Source: an uncultured Polaribacter sp.
Lineage (GTDB): Bacteria > Bacteroidota > Bacteroidia > Flavobacteriales > Flavobacteriaceae
Reading direction: 5' to 3'
NCBI RefSeq assembly: GCF_947497125.1
Contig: NZ_CANMFI010000007.1
Location: 62,001-126,000, forward strand
DNA length: 64,000 bases
How positions within the stretch are numbered: position 1 is the stretch's first letter; each line of letters starts with the position of its first letter. The position numbers and the translations under genes were made by a program. Below the pieces are notes generated by a model that saw only the letters and a list, made by a program, of their open reading frames with translations, was not told the DNA's origin and searched no databases. This document shows positions 1 to 8,202 of this stretch, piece by piece.

Positions 1-2
1 CA

Positions 3-10
3 CAAAATTA
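3..10 (-). promoter_or_regulatory. Candidate -7 promoter box for a gene left of the window
   Basis: On the minus strand this reads TAATTTTG, a full match to the Bacteroidota -7 consensus TAnnTTTG. It points leftward out of the window. No TTG is visible at the -33 distance, which fits an activator-dependent promoter. See the palindrome at 33-46. Confidence 0.45.
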
Positions 11-32
11 AGTTGTATTTTATAATCTTGCA

Positions 33-46
33 GTGACTATAGTCAC
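33..46. promoter_or_regulatory. Perfect 14-bp palindrome, CRP/FNR-type site
   Basis: The sequence GTGACTATAGTCAC is a perfect palindrome with the GTGA-N6-TCAC spacing used by CRP-type regulators. It overlaps the stop codon of the adjacent Crp/Fnr-family gene. Its centre lies about 33 bp upstream of the centre of the leftward -7 box at 3-10, so about -40 from the expected start. That is the class II activation position. Binding by the neighbouring regulator is inferred. Confidence 0.5.
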
Positions 47-669
47 CACTCATTAATAATTTTAATTCCATTTTTATTTTGAACAATCTTTTTTTCAATT
101 TCTAGTTTTTTTAAAACTCTAGTCACAACCTCTCTAGCAGTACCTAATTCGTTCGCTATTTTATTATGACTCATTTTAACAGAATCTCCATTTGTTAAAC
201 TTGATTTCTTTTTAATATGTTCGTAAAGTCTCTTGTCCATTTTATTGATTAGTAAATGGCCAATTGTATCTAAAAGTTCAGAGTAACGTAAATTAAACTG
301 ATTGTAAAATAACTCATTAAAATCAGGATGTTCTTTAAGTAGGTTTGGTAAATATTGCACCGGAATTAACAGAATTGTAGATTGCTCTTCTGTAGTTGCA
401 AAAACTTTACTTGTGGTGTTTTTTAGAGCAGCATAAAAAGTCATTATGCAACTTTGAGCAGGCTCTATATAATAAAGTAGTAATTCTTTTTCTTCAAATC
501 TCGAATAAACTTTAACAAGTCCGTTTATAACGATCGGTATTGCTTTTATATATTGTTCTTCTCTTATTATTTGAGTGTCTTTTGCAAACTCTTTTAAAGT
601 AGATTCTTTTATTAATTTCTCTAGTAGTTTCGGGTTTAAAAACGACAGTATTTTTTTGTCAAAGTACAT
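43..669 (-). CDS. Crp/Fnr-family transcriptional regulator
   Basis: This 208-residue protein has the usual two-part layout. An N-terminal cyclic-nucleotide-type beta-roll covers roughly residues 15-120. A C-terminal winged helix follows at roughly 140-208, with a clear recognition-helix region HNKIANELGTAREVVTRVLK. There is no N-terminal cysteine cluster, so it is not a classical oxygen-sensing FNR; the effector cannot be read from sequence. The single Cys near residue 74 lies in the beta-roll. A near-consensus -7 box (AACCTTTG on the minus strand, 684-691) lies 14 bp before the start. A GTGA-N6-TCAC palindrome overlaps the stop codon, suggesting that it regulates the next gene to the left, outside the window. 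Confidence 0.88.
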   Translation of the reverse strand: MYFDKKILSFLNPKLLEKLIKESTLKEFAKDTQIIREEQYIKAIPIVINGLVKVYSRFEEKELLLYYIEPAQSCIMTFYAALKNTTSKVFATTEEQSTILLIPVQYLPNLLKEHPDFNELFYNQFNLRYSELLDTIGHLLINKMDKRLYEHIKKKSSLTNGDSVKMSHNKIANELGTAREVVTRVLKKLEIEKKIVQNKNGIKIINEW

Positions 670-792
670 TTTAAATTATTTATCAAAGGTTATATTAACA
701 ATTACCTCTAAGACATAAAGTTAGTAAAAATTGATTAAAATATAGGTAATAACACTCATAGAGTTAAGACCTAATTTTAAATTTAATCAACT

Positions 793-824
793 AAAAAAAC
801 CAAGTATCAATACTTGGTTTTTTT
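793..824 (-). terminator. Rho-independent terminator after hemD
   Basis: The arms ACCAAGTAT and ATACTTGGT are fully complementary and flanked by A7 and T7 tracts. The structure lies 40 bp past the hemD stop on the minus strand. It would also work in the plus direction, but no plus-strand gene precedes it. Confidence 0.8.
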
Positions 825-863
825 ATACTTTATAAGGAGCCTGAAAATAAATTCAGCAAAAAA

Positions 864-1610
864 TTATTTCTTATTTGCAGCTTTAATATATTTTTCTAAA
901 GCCATTGTCATAGAAGGTGTTTCTGGAGACGGAGCAACAATGTCACATTTAAAGCCAGCATCTGTAACAGCGTTTACGGTAGAGTTTCCAAAAGCGGCAA
1001 TTCTAGTATCGTTTTGTTTAAAATTCGGAAAGTTTTTTAGTAAAGATTCTATTCCAGAAGGGCTAAAGAATACTAATACATCATAAAAAACATTTTCTAA
1101 ATCAGATAGATCACTAATAACCGTTCTGTACAAGTCTAAGCGCGTCCATTTTACCTCTAATTTATCTAGTTCTTCAGGAATTAAAGGTTTTAATTTGTCT
1201 GAACTAGGTAGTAAAAAGGTTTCTGTTTTGTGCTTTTTAATTAGTTTTGTTAAATCAGGAAATGTTCTTGCACCTACATAAATTTTACGTTTTCTGTATA
1301 CAACATATTTTTGTAAGTAATAAGCTACTGCTTCAGACTGACAAAAATACTTCATAGCATCTGGCACTTTAAAGCGCATTTCTTCTGCAATTCTAAAAAA
1401 ATGATCTACTGCATTTCTGCTCGTTAATATAATTGCGGTAAAATTATTTAAGTCAACTTTTTGCCCTCTAACTTCTTTAACAGGAATGCCTTCTACATGA
1501 ATAAAAGACCTAAAATCTATTTTTACTTTTTGTTTAGTAGACAAGTCAAAATATGGGGATGTTTCTGTCTTTGGCTCTGGTTGCGATACTAGTATCGTTT
1601 TCACTTTCAT
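864..1610 (-). CDS. hemD: Uroporphyrinogen-III synthase family protein
   Basis: At 248 residues this matches HemD, which cyclises hydroxymethylbilane to uroporphyrinogen III in heme and siroheme synthesis. It has the two-lobe pattern of the family: an N-terminal half with IILTSRNAVDHFF near residues 60-72, and a C-terminal half with VFFSPSGIESLL near 180-192 followed by IAAFGNSTVNAV. HemD has no fixed catalytic residue and diverges quickly, so the call rests on these two S-x-x-(A/G)-(V/I) segments and on length. It lies 17 bp after the DUF4271 gene on the same strand, a pairing typical of Flavobacteriia, and ends at a strong terminator. No other heme genes are in the window. Confidence 0.82.
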   Translation of the reverse strand: MKVKTILVSQPEPKTETSPYFDLSTKQKVKIDFRSFIHVEGIPVKEVRGQKVDLNNFTAIILTSRNAVDHFFRIAEEMRFKVPDAMKYFCQSEAVAYYLQKYVVYRKRKIYVGARTFPDLTKLIKKHKTETFLLPSSDKLKPLIPEELDKLEVKWTRLDLYRTVISDLSDLENVFYDVLVFFSPSGIESLLKNFPNFKQNDTRIAAFGNSTVNAVTDAGFKCDIVAPSPETPSMTMALEKYIKAANKK

Positions 1611-1627
1611 ACGCTTTCTTTTTGTAG

Positions 1628-2269
1628 TTAAAACATCAATTTAAACAGTATAAATAGCGGTGCTATTTCGAAGGCGCAAAGGTACAAAATAAAATAAAAC
1701 AACTTACTAAAAATCAGGTTTTTATTAATTGATATAATAAGAACAAACCGAAAGAGAAATAAAATTGCAGAAAAATAAAATAAGAAACTACTTGATATTC
1801 CAGAAAACTCAACAATAATAAGGCTTATTAGTAGTAAAAAAGCAATAGCATTTAAATAACTAAATTTAGAGGTTACAAAAAAATGGAGTTCTTTTTCTAT
1901 CTTAAAAGTAAAGGTTAGCAACTGTTCTAGATTTCTTTTTAGGATAAAAAACGAAAAAACAACACTAAATATTTTAAAAAAAGTAAAAAAACCTTCTTTC
2001 GATTCTGTTACGTAATAGGTTGTTAACTTGTAGATTAAAAAAGAAATGCTTGCTGTCAAAAAAATAAAAAGAACACTTTTAAAAGCATCAAAAAAAGAGC
2101 TTGTTTCTTCGGTTTCGTGCTCTATGTAATTACTATTTAAAGGGCTTAAAATAATTTCTTTTAATCTGTTAGCATCTATTTTTTTTAAAACAACAATGCA
2201 AATCAAAAGGAAAACCATTAATAAGGTTATCCAGTTTGTACTTGTTACTGTTCTTTCTAATGCGTGCAC
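1628..2269 (-). CDS. DUF4271 integral membrane protein
   Basis: This 213-residue protein is mostly hydrophobic. One N-terminal membrane helix (about 13-29) and a polar loop with several acidic residues come first, then about five more helices from residue 65 to the end. The pattern matches the DUF4271 family of Bacteroidota, which has no assigned reaction. It is transcribed with hemD (17 bp gap) from its own -7 box, and diverges from the mannosyltransferase gene. Co-transcription with hemD is the only hint of function and is weak. Confidence 0.75.
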   Translation of the reverse strand: MHALERTVTSTNWITLLMVFLLICIVVLKKIDANRLKEIILSPLNSNYIEHETEETSSFFDAFKSVLFIFLTASISFLIYKLTTYYVTESKEGFFTFFKIFSVVFSFFILKRNLEQLLTFTFKIEKELHFFVTSKFSYLNAIAFLLLISLIIVEFSGISSSFLFYFSAILFLFRFVLIISINKNLIFSKLFYFILYLCAFEIAPLFILFKLMF

Positions 2270-2289
2270 TAATTATTGTTTTAGAATTA

Positions 2290-2297
2290 CAAAATTA
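2290..2297 (-). promoter_or_regulatory. -7 promoter box for the DUF4271-hemD operon
   Basis: Minus-strand TAATTTTG is a full match to TAnnTTTG, 20 bp before the DUF4271 start codon. It is back-to-back with the plus-strand box at 2311-2318, giving two divergent promoters in 75 bp. Confidence 0.6.
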
Positions 2298-2310
2298 CTA
2301 ATAAAACACG

Positions 2311-2318
2311 TATATTTG
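2311..2318 (+). promoter_or_regulatory. -7 promoter box for the glycosyltransferase operon
   Basis: TATATTTG is a full match to TAnnTTTG and lies 26 bp before the ATG at 2345. Confidence 0.65.
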
Positions 2319-2344
2319 TGTACTTACATATATAAAGCTTATTT

Positions 2345-3064
2345 ATGTCAGATTCATTGGTAATTATACCAACATATAACGAGAAAGAGAACATAGAAAG
2401 TATTATAAGAGCTACTTTTAATCAAGAAAAAGAGTTCGATATTTTAGTTGTTGATGATAACTCTCCCGACGGCACTTCTAAAATTGTAACAACATTAATT
2501 TTAGAATTTCCAAATCGCCTTTATTTAGAAAAACGAGTTGGTAAAAATGGTTTAGGCACTGCCTATATTCATGGTTTTAAATGGGCAATCAATAAAAAAT
2601 ATGATTATATTTTTGAGATGGATGCAGATTTTTCTCACAATCCAAAAGATTTAATTCGTTTATACAATGCTTGTGCTCAACAGGGTGCAGATGTTTCTGT
2701 AGGCTCTAGATATTCGCAAGGAGTAAATGTAGTAAACTGGCCAATGAAGCGAGTTTTGCTTTCTTATTTTGCATCTAAATATGTGCGTTTTATTACTAGA
2801 ATACCTTTGTATGATACCACCGCAGGTTTTGTTTGTTGGAAAAGAGAAGTATTAGAAAAAATACAATTAGACAAAATAAAATTTGTAGGATATGCATTTC
2901 AAATAGAAATGAAATTTAAAGCATGGAAACATGGTTTTAATATTAAAGAAGTTTCTGTAATTTTTACAGACAGAACCTTAGGGACTTCTAAAATGAGTGG
3001 GAATATTATTTACGAAGCGTTGTTTGGCGTTCTTAAAATGAAATTAAAAGGGTTGCCTAAATAG
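2345..3064 (+). CDS. Polyprenol monophosphomannose synthase (GT2 family)
   Basis: This 239-residue GT-A glycosyltransferase transfers a sugar, usually mannose from GDP-mannose, to a polyprenyl phosphate carrier at the cytoplasmic face of the membrane. It has an N-terminal nucleotide-binding strand with IPTYNEKENI (8-17), the DDNSPDGT motif (37-44), the metal-binding EMDADFSHNP (about 92-101) and the acceptor-side DTTAGFVCWK near 159. It lacks the C-terminal membrane helices of longer dolichyl-phosphate mannose synthases, as is usual in Bacteroidota. It leads a plus-strand run with pyrC and the DUF4296 lipoprotein, a common flavobacterial order. The donor sugar is assigned by family only. Confidence 0.85.
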   Translation: MSDSLVIIPTYNEKENIESIIRATFNQEKEFDILVVDDNSPDGTSKIVTTLILEFPNRLYLEKRVGKNGLGTAYIHGFKWAINKKYDYIFEMDADFSHNPKDLIRLYNACAQQGADVSVGSRYSQGVNVVNWPMKRVLLSYFASKYVRFITRIPLYDTTAGFVCWKREVLEKIQLDKIKFVGYAFQIEMKFKAWKHGFNIKEVSVIFTDRTLGTSKMSGNIIYEALFGVLKMKLKGLPK

Positions 3065-3310
3065 ATGAGTACAATTTTTACATTAACATTAAAACAGCAT
3101 ACAACCCCAAGCTATTTAAGTATTAAAAAAGCTCAGTTTTTATATAGAAAACAGCAGTTTGGTGGTGCTTTTTACACCTCGGTAAGCCCTGTTTATAAAA
3201 AAAACAGACAACTTGTTATTGTTTTAAAGTCTTTAGTAACTTGGGCTAGTGAGAAAAAAATTAAAAAGTTAGCAAACATTCTTCTTTTCAGAATAAACAA
3301 ATGTATCTAA
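3065..3310 (+). CDS. Possible 81-residue hypothetical protein
   Basis: An ATG directly follows the TAG stop of the glycosyltransferase, in the same reading frame, and opens 81 codons ending 65 bp before pyrC. The product is basic (many Lys/Arg) with one moderately hydrophobic stretch near residues 50-60. It has no signal peptide and no family I recognise. Three readings are possible: a genuine small gene coupled by the TAG-ATG junction, a decayed C-terminal extension of the glycosyltransferase, or chance. The related enzymes I know end where the TAG is, so a lost extension is less likely. Confidence 0.35.
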   Translation: MSTIFTLTLKQHTTPSYLSIKKAQFLYRKQQFGGAFYTSVSPVYKKNRQLVIVLKSLVTWASEKKIKKLANILLFRINKCI

Positions 3311-3375
3311 GAAAAAAAGAATTTTAAAAACACTAAAATTTTTATAGATTTTAGTACCAATATTACAGAAATATC

Positions 3376-4716
3376 ATGAAAAATAGCGTCCTAATTACCA
3401 ATGCAAAAATTGTAAACGAAAACAAGACTTTTATAGCAGATGTTTTAATAGAAGATAGTTTTATCAAGCAAATTTCTTCAAACATTACTGCTCCACAAAA
3501 CACAACTATTATAGATGCAGCCGGCAATTATTTAATTCCTGGTTTTATAGATGATCAAGTTCATTTTAGAGAGCCAGGGTTAACACACAAGGCAAATATT
3601 GCTACCGAAAGTAAAGCTGCTGTTGCTGGCGGAATTACCACTTTTATAGAAATGCCTAACACAGTACCACAAGCTACTACGCAAGATTTGTTAGAAGATA
3701 AGTTTGCCATTGCCGCAAACGATTCTTATGCAAATTACTCTTTTATGTTTGGCGGTACAAATGATAATTTAGAAGAATTATTAAAAACAGATCCTAAAAA
3801 AGTAGCTGGTATTAAATTGTTTTTAGGCTCTTCTACAGGTAATATGTTGGTAGATAATCAAGAAGTATTAGAAAAAATATTTTCATCAACAAAAATGATT
3901 ATTTCTGTTCATTGTGAAGATGAAGCTACCATCAGAAAAAATACAGCTGCATTTAAAGAGAAATACGGAGAAGATATTCCTATGAAATATCATCCTATTA
4001 TTAGAAGTGAAGAGGCTTGTTATATATCTTCTTCTAAGGCAATTGAATTGGCTAAAAAAACAGGTGCAAGGTTGCATGTTTTTCATTTATCAACCGAAAA
4101 AGAAACCCATTTGTTTAGAAATGACATTCCGTTAGAAGAAAAGCAAATAACGTCGGAAGTTTGTATTCATCATTTATGGTTTAATGATAAAGATTATGAC
4201 AAAAAAGGGGCTTTTATCAAATGGAATCCTGCAGTAAAAACAGAAGCAGATAGATTAGGACTTTGGAAAGCCTTGTTAGACGACAGAATAGATGTTTTAG
4301 CAACAGACCATGCGCCTCATACTTTAGAAGAAAAAAACAATAAATACTTAAAAGCACCAAGTGGCGGACCTTTGGTACAACATGCAGTAATTGCTCTTTT
4401 AGAAAAAGTGAAAGAAGGGGTTATTTCTATCGAAAAGTTAGTGGAAAAAATGAGTCATAATCCTGCCAAATTATTTCAAATAGAAAAGCGTGGTTTTATA
4501 AAAGAAGGGTATTATGCAGATTTGGTAATTATAGATGCAAACCAATCGCAAACCGTTTCTAAAGAAAATTTATTGTATAAATGTGGTTGGTCTCCTTTTG
4601 AAGGAACAACTTTTTCATCGACCATAACACATACCTTTATTAATGGGAATTTAATTTACAATCAAGGTGTTTTTAATGACGAAATAAAAGGACAGCGAAT
4701 TACTTTTAACAGATAA
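3376..4716 (+). CDS. pyrC: Dihydroorotase
   Basis: This 446-residue amidohydrolase performs the third step of pyrimidine synthesis, ring closure of carbamoyl aspartate to dihydroorotate. Recognisable parts are DDQVHFREPGLTHK near residues 59-72, IKLFLGSSTGNM near 145-157, ISVHCEDE near 177-184, LHVFHLSTEKE near 232-242 and the catalytic-Asp motif ATDHAPH near 313-319. The first metal motif, normally HxH, reads Q61-V-H63, so one expected zinc ligand is Gln. I recall the same DQVH form in other flavobacterial enzymes, so it is probably a lineage feature, not damage. The next gene starts 2 bp after the stop. Confidence 0.9.
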   Translation: MKNSVLITNAKIVNENKTFIADVLIEDSFIKQISSNITAPQNTTIIDAAGNYLIPGFIDDQVHFREPGLTHKANIATESKAAVAGGITTFIEMPNTVPQATTQDLLEDKFAIAANDSYANYSFMFGGTNDNLEELLKTDPKKVAGIKLFLGSSTGNMLVDNQEVLEKIFSSTKMIISVHCEDEATIRKNTAAFKEKYGEDIPMKYHPIIRSEEACYISSSKAIELAKKTGARLHVFHLSTEKETHLFRNDIPLEEKQITSEVCIHHLWFNDKDYDKKGAFIKWNPAVKTEADRLGLWKALLDDRIDVLATDHAPHTLEEKNNKYLKAPSGGPLVQHAVIALLEKVKEGVISIEKLVEKMSHNPAKLFQIEKRGFIKEGYYADLVIIDANQSQTVSKENLLYKCGWSPFEGTTFSSTITHTFINGNLIYNQGVFNDEIKGQRITFNR

Positions 4717-4718
4717 AC

Positions 4719-5165
4719 ATGAAAAATATAAGCCATATAATACTATTACTTTTGTTATTTTCTTGTACTAGTAATACCATCTTTAAAAAGCCGAAAGACT
4801 TAATACCTAAAGACACAATGAGTCTTTTAATACAAGATATGATGGTAGCTTCTTCTGCAAAATTTATAAAAAATAAACATTTACAAAAGAACATAAATTA
4901 TATGGCTTTTATTTATGATAGATATTTAATAGACAGTCTTCGTTTTCAGACAAGCAATTTATACTATACTTCAAAAATAGATGAATACGAAGAAATTATA
5001 AATGATGTTAACGTTCAGTTAGAAAAAAAGAAAGCATATTATAAGGGAGTTAAAGCAGAAAGAGATTCTCTTAAAAGGGACTCCATTAAAAACACACGTT
5101 TAGAGATAATAGATACCACAAAGATTAAAAAGCGTGCTCTAGATTTAATAAAAAAAGAAGATTAA
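4719..5165 (+). CDS. DUF4296 lipoprotein
   Basis: This 148-residue protein begins with a lipoprotein signal (basic start, Leu-rich core, lipobox LFSC at about residues 13-16), so it should be anchored in the outer or inner membrane. The mature part fits DUF4296: an LIPKDTMSLLIQDMMVA segment near 28-44, then a YDRYLIDSLRFQTSNLYY stretch near 67-84, then a highly charged C-terminal coiled-coil-like tail. Function is unknown. It follows pyrC by 2 bp. Its stop overlaps the stop of the convergent SDR gene in a shared TTAA. Confidence 0.75.
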   Translation: MKNISHIILLLLLFSCTSNTIFKKPKDLIPKDTMSLLIQDMMVASSAKFIKNKHLQKNINYMAFIYDRYLIDSLRFQTSNLYYTSKIDEYEEIINDVNVQLEKKKAYYKGVKAERDSLKRDSIKNTRLEIIDTTKIKKRALDLIKKED

Positions 5166-6169
5166 CTGTCTTTATTTGTATAGCTAATACATACTTTTTT
5201 AATAACAGTTTCTATTTCTTCAAACTGAAAGTCTAACGCTTCTTTTATTTTTTTAGAGGAGTATTTAGAAACAGTATGTGCACTTTTTGCAGTATATTTT
5301 GTTAATAAAGGGTCTTTTTTGGTAAATTTAGAAATCAACAATGCTATTCGCCAAAAAATAGCAGTTTGCCACTTTTTCACTCTAATTTTTGGAGCTTTCT
5401 TGCCTAAATACTTTGCTATTAAAGAGAAGATTTCTTTATAAGAGTTGTTTTCAGAAACTAAAATAAAGCGCTCATTTTTAATGGTAGAGTTCATTAATAA
5501 CACCATACATTTTACAACATCATTTACACCTACATAACCGGTAATGCCTTCTGTGTAATATTGAAGTCCGTTATTAATATTGCTAAACAAAGCGCCAGAG
5601 CCAGTCTTAAAAAAACCACTTCCTAAAATAACACCTGGGTTTACAATAACCACATTGACACCTTCTTGGCTTGCGCGCCAAATTTCCATTTCTGCGCCAA
5701 ACTTTGTAATAGAGTAGCCACTGTTATCGTCTTCAGAGTTCCATTCAGATTCTTCGGTAATAAAGCCATCGTATAAAGAATTACCCACAGCAGCAATAGA
5801 GCCAACAAAGCAAATTTTATCAACCTTAGCATCAATAGCAAGATTGGCAATAATAGCGGTGCCATGAATATTAACCTTTCGCATTTCTCTATAATCTTTT
5901 GGATTAAAAGAAATAAATGCAGCACAATGATATACTTTTTTAACATCTGTAAATGCCGGAATCATAGCAGGTACGTCTGTAATATCGGCCTTAAACCAAG
6001 TTATTTTATCAAATAAAGATTGCCCGTTTACTTCATTATAAAAGACTTTTTTTACGGCTTCAATTTTTTTAGAAGACCTATAAATAGCTCTAATATTCTC
6101 GTCATTTTTTGCCAATTGATACAATAAATGTGCGCCAACTAAACCGGTTCCTCCTGTAACTAAAATCAT
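5162..6169 (-). CDS. NAD(P)-dependent epimerase/dehydratase (extended SDR)
   Basis: This 335-residue protein has the extended short-chain dehydrogenase fold. The dinucleotide motif GGTGLVGAH is at residues 6-14, with a D-I-T acidic segment near 62. The catalytic pair is Y152-x3-K156 (GYSITKFGAE), with Ser upstream in FVGSIAAVG. A NPGVILGSG segment near 176 resembles dihydroflavonol-reductase-like members. The substrate cannot be read. It converges on the DUF4296 gene and diverges from tyrS across about 160 bp. Confidence 0.85.
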   Translation of the reverse strand: MILVTGGTGLVGAHLLYQLAKNDENIRAIYRSSKKIEAVKKVFYNEVNGQSLFDKITWFKADITDVPAMIPAFTDVKKVYHCAAFISFNPKDYREMRKVNIHGTAIIANLAIDAKVDKICFVGSIAAVGNSLYDGFITEESEWNSEDDNSGYSITKFGAEMEIWRASQEGVNVVIVNPGVILGSGFFKTGSGALFSNINNGLQYYTEGITGYVGVNDVVKCMVLLMNSTIKNERFILVSENNSYKEIFSLIAKYLGKKAPKIRVKKWQTAIFWRIALLISKFTKKDPLLTKYTAKSAHTVSKYSSKKIKEALDFQFEEIETVIKKVCISYTNKDS

Positions 6170-6202
6170 GCTGCTAATTTATGGTTTTTTGATTGATAAG
6201 TT

Positions 6203-6210
6203 TATCTTTG
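6203..6210 (+). promoter_or_regulatory. Candidate -7 promoter box for tyrS
   Basis: TATCTTTG is a full match to TAnnTTTG, 120 bp before the tyrS ATG. It predicts a leader of about 115 nt. No T-box or other known leader motif was seen in that stretch. Confidence 0.5.
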
Positions 6211-6330
6211 CCAACCTAAAAGACTAAAGTTTCACAATGTTTTATTAAGTGTTGTATAAAGAGGTTTAAAATATTTAAAACGAAGAATAATTCTCTATAC
6301 ACTTTAACAGACAATATCACATACCATACA

Positions 6331-7623
6331 ATGAAAAATTTTATTGAAGAATTAACATGGAGAGGAATGCTACACGACAGCATGCCAACAACAGAAGAAC
6401 ATTTAATGGAAAGTATGAGAAGTGCTTATGTTGGTTTCGATCCTACATCAGATTCTTTACATATCGGTAACCTAGTTCCTATCATGTTGTTGGCGCATTT
6501 TCAAAGGTGTGGGCATCAGCCAATTGCTTTAGTTGGTGGTGCAACAGGGATGATTGGTGATCCGTCAGGAAAATCTTCTGAACGTAATTTGTTAGATGAA
6601 AAGACTTTAAGACACAACCAAGAGGCTATAAAAGGGCAGTTAAGTCACTTTTTAGATTTTACTTCTGAAGCAAAAAATGCAGCAGTATTAGTAAATAATT
6701 ACGACTGGATGAAAGATTTTTCTTTCTTAGAGTTTATACGAGATATCGGTAAACATATTACCGTAAATTACATGATGGCTAAAGATTCTGTTAAAAACAG
6801 AATTAGTTCAGAGTCTAAAGACGGTATGTCTTTTACCGAATTTACCTATCAGCTTGTTCAAGGATATGATTTTTTACACTTATATCAAAACAACAATGCC
6901 TCTATTCAAATGGGTGGTTCAGACCAATGGGGTAATATTACAACCGGTACAGAGTTAATTAGACGTATTGGTGGTGGTAAAGGGTATGCAATTACCTGTC
7001 CTTTAATTACAAAGTCTGATGGTAGTAAATTTGGAAAATCTGAAGGTGGAAATGTTTGGTTAGATAGCAAAAGAACGTCTCCTTATAAGTTTTATCAATA
7101 TTGGTTAAATGCTTCGGATGAAGATGCGGAGAAGTATGTTAAAATTTTTACTTTTTTAGATAAAGAAACAATAGCGTCTTTAATTTCTGCGCATAATGAA
7201 ACACCTCACGAACGTATTTTACAAAAAAGAATTGCAGAAGAGGTTACTTTATTAGTACATGGTAATGAGGCTTTAGAGAATGCAATAAAAGCATCTAATA
7301 TTTTATTTGGTAAAGCTACTGCAGACAATTTAAAATCTTTAGACGAGCAAACTTTTTTAGATGTTTTTGATGGTGTGCCTCAAGCCACTATTGCAGCGAC
7401 AGATTTTGAAGAAGGGTTAGATATGATTGGTGCTTTATCTGCAAAAACAAATTTTTTGACTTCTAACGGAGAGGCAAGAAGAGCATTAAAAGAAAATGCA
7501 ATATCTGTAAATAAAGAAAAGGTAAAAGAAGATTTTATAATCTCTAAAGAAGATTTAATTGCCAATAAGTATGTGTTATTACAAAGAGGTAAAAAAACGT
7601 ATTATTTATTAGTAATTGCTTAA
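6331..7623 (+). CDS. tyrS: Tyrosyl-tRNA synthetase
   Basis: This 430-residue class Ic aminoacyl-tRNA synthetase charges tRNA-Tyr. The Rossmann catalytic domain carries the HIGH-type motif H44-I-G-N47, the TyrRS signatures [13 protein letters not shown] near 73-85 and [12 protein letters not shown] near 193-204, and the KMSKS-type loop KFGKSEGG near 233-240. An S4-like RNA-binding domain ends the protein (about 365-430). Length and motif order are standard for bacterial TyrRS. It stands alone between a candidate promoter and a strong terminator. Confidence 0.97.
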   Translation: MKNFIEELTWRGMLHDSMPTTEEHLMESMRSAYVGFDPTSDSLHIGNLVPIMLLAHFQRCGHQPIALVGGATGMIGDPSGKSSERNLLDEKTLRHNQEAIKGQLSHFLDFTSEAKNAAVLVNNYDWMKDFSFLEFIRDIGKHITVNYMMAKDSVKNRISSESKDGMSFTEFTYQLVQGYDFLHLYQNNNASIQMGGSDQWGNITTGTELIRRIGGGKGYAITCPLITKSDGSKFGKSEGGNVWLDSKRTSPYKFYQYWLNASDEDAEKYVKIFTFLDKETIASLISAHNETPHERILQKRIAEEVTLLVHGNEALENAIKASNILFGKATADNLKSLDEQTFLDVFDGVPQATIAATDFEEGLDMIGALSAKTNFLTSNGEARRALKENAISVNKEKVKEDFIISKEDLIANKYVLLQRGKKTYYLLVIA

Positions 7624-7640
7624 AATAATTTTTAAACAAA

Positions 7641-7668
7641 AACGAGCACTACTTTCGTAGTGCTCGTT
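7641..7668. terminator. Bidirectional terminator between tyrS and the YHS gene
   Basis: The arms AACGAGCACTAC and GTAGTGCTCGTT are perfectly complementary around a TTTC loop. A runs on one side and T runs on the other let it serve both convergent genes. Confidence 0.9.
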
Positions 7669-7706
7669 TTTTCATTTTCATTCACAAAACTCCCCCAAGA
7701 TTGCTT

Positions 7707-8156
7707 TCAATCGTTCTTTTGTATCAATTTTAACCAGTTTTTATCTGCTGCTTTTTTAAGTGCTTCGGCATCTTCTTTTAACCAAAGATCTAGCGTGTTT
7801 GTTCCCCAAGAATTGTAAAACAGATATAATTTACCGTCTCTAATTTCAAATGTTTTTGGGTTAATACTTACTTTTTCTCCCTTTAAACCAATTGCATATG
7901 CACAATAGCCGCCATAAGCCGGAATGTATTTTTTAGGTGATTTTTTAAATAGCTCTAAATTTTCTTTTGATATAAATTTAAATTTAACACCATCGTACTC
8001 TGTAGTAAATTCTTTATTACCACTTTCTGCTTTGTTATTAAAATAGGCAACAACATCATATCCTTCTGCTACAAAACCTTTTTTTGTATTGTAATCTTGA
8101 CTAAAAGCAATTGCAGGTAATAATAATAGTATTAGTAAAAATTTATTTTTCATCAT
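7707..8156 (-). CDS. Secreted YHS-domain protein
   Basis: This 149-residue protein has a signal peptide (about 1-20, cleavage after AFS) and a YHS domain covering roughly 28-90. The domain includes GYDVVAYF, YDGVKFKF and the AYGGYCAYAI core, the last normally read Y-x-G-x-C. YHS domains are small, possibly metal-linked modules found in periplasmic proteins and copper ATPases. The rest (100-149) has a DGKLYLFYNSWG segment common to this flavobacterial subgroup. Two ATGs lie in tandem at the start, so the protein may be one residue shorter. It converges on tyrS. A 46-bp gap separates it from the hydrolase gene on the same strand. The exact role is unknown. Confidence 0.82.
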   Translation of the reverse strand: MMKNKFLLILLLLPAIAFSQDYNTKKGFVAEGYDVVAYFNNKAESGNKEFTTEYDGVKFKFISKENLELFKKSPKKYIPAYGGYCAYAIGLKGEKVSINPKTFEIRDGKLYLFYNSWGTNTLDLWLKEDAEALKKAADKNWLKLIQKND

Positions 8157-8202
8157 CTGTTTTTACAAGTAGTCGAGAAAAAAAACAAACATTACAGTAT
8201 TA

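Noticed and set aside
814..1086. 90-codon plus-strand open frame
   Set aside because: It lies over the terminator and the 3' part of hemD on the other strand, with no family-like product.
6211..6330. T-box or other tRNA-sensing leader before tyrS
   Set aside because: The roughly 115-nt leader has no T-box sequence or antiterminator, and T-boxes are not typical of this phylum.
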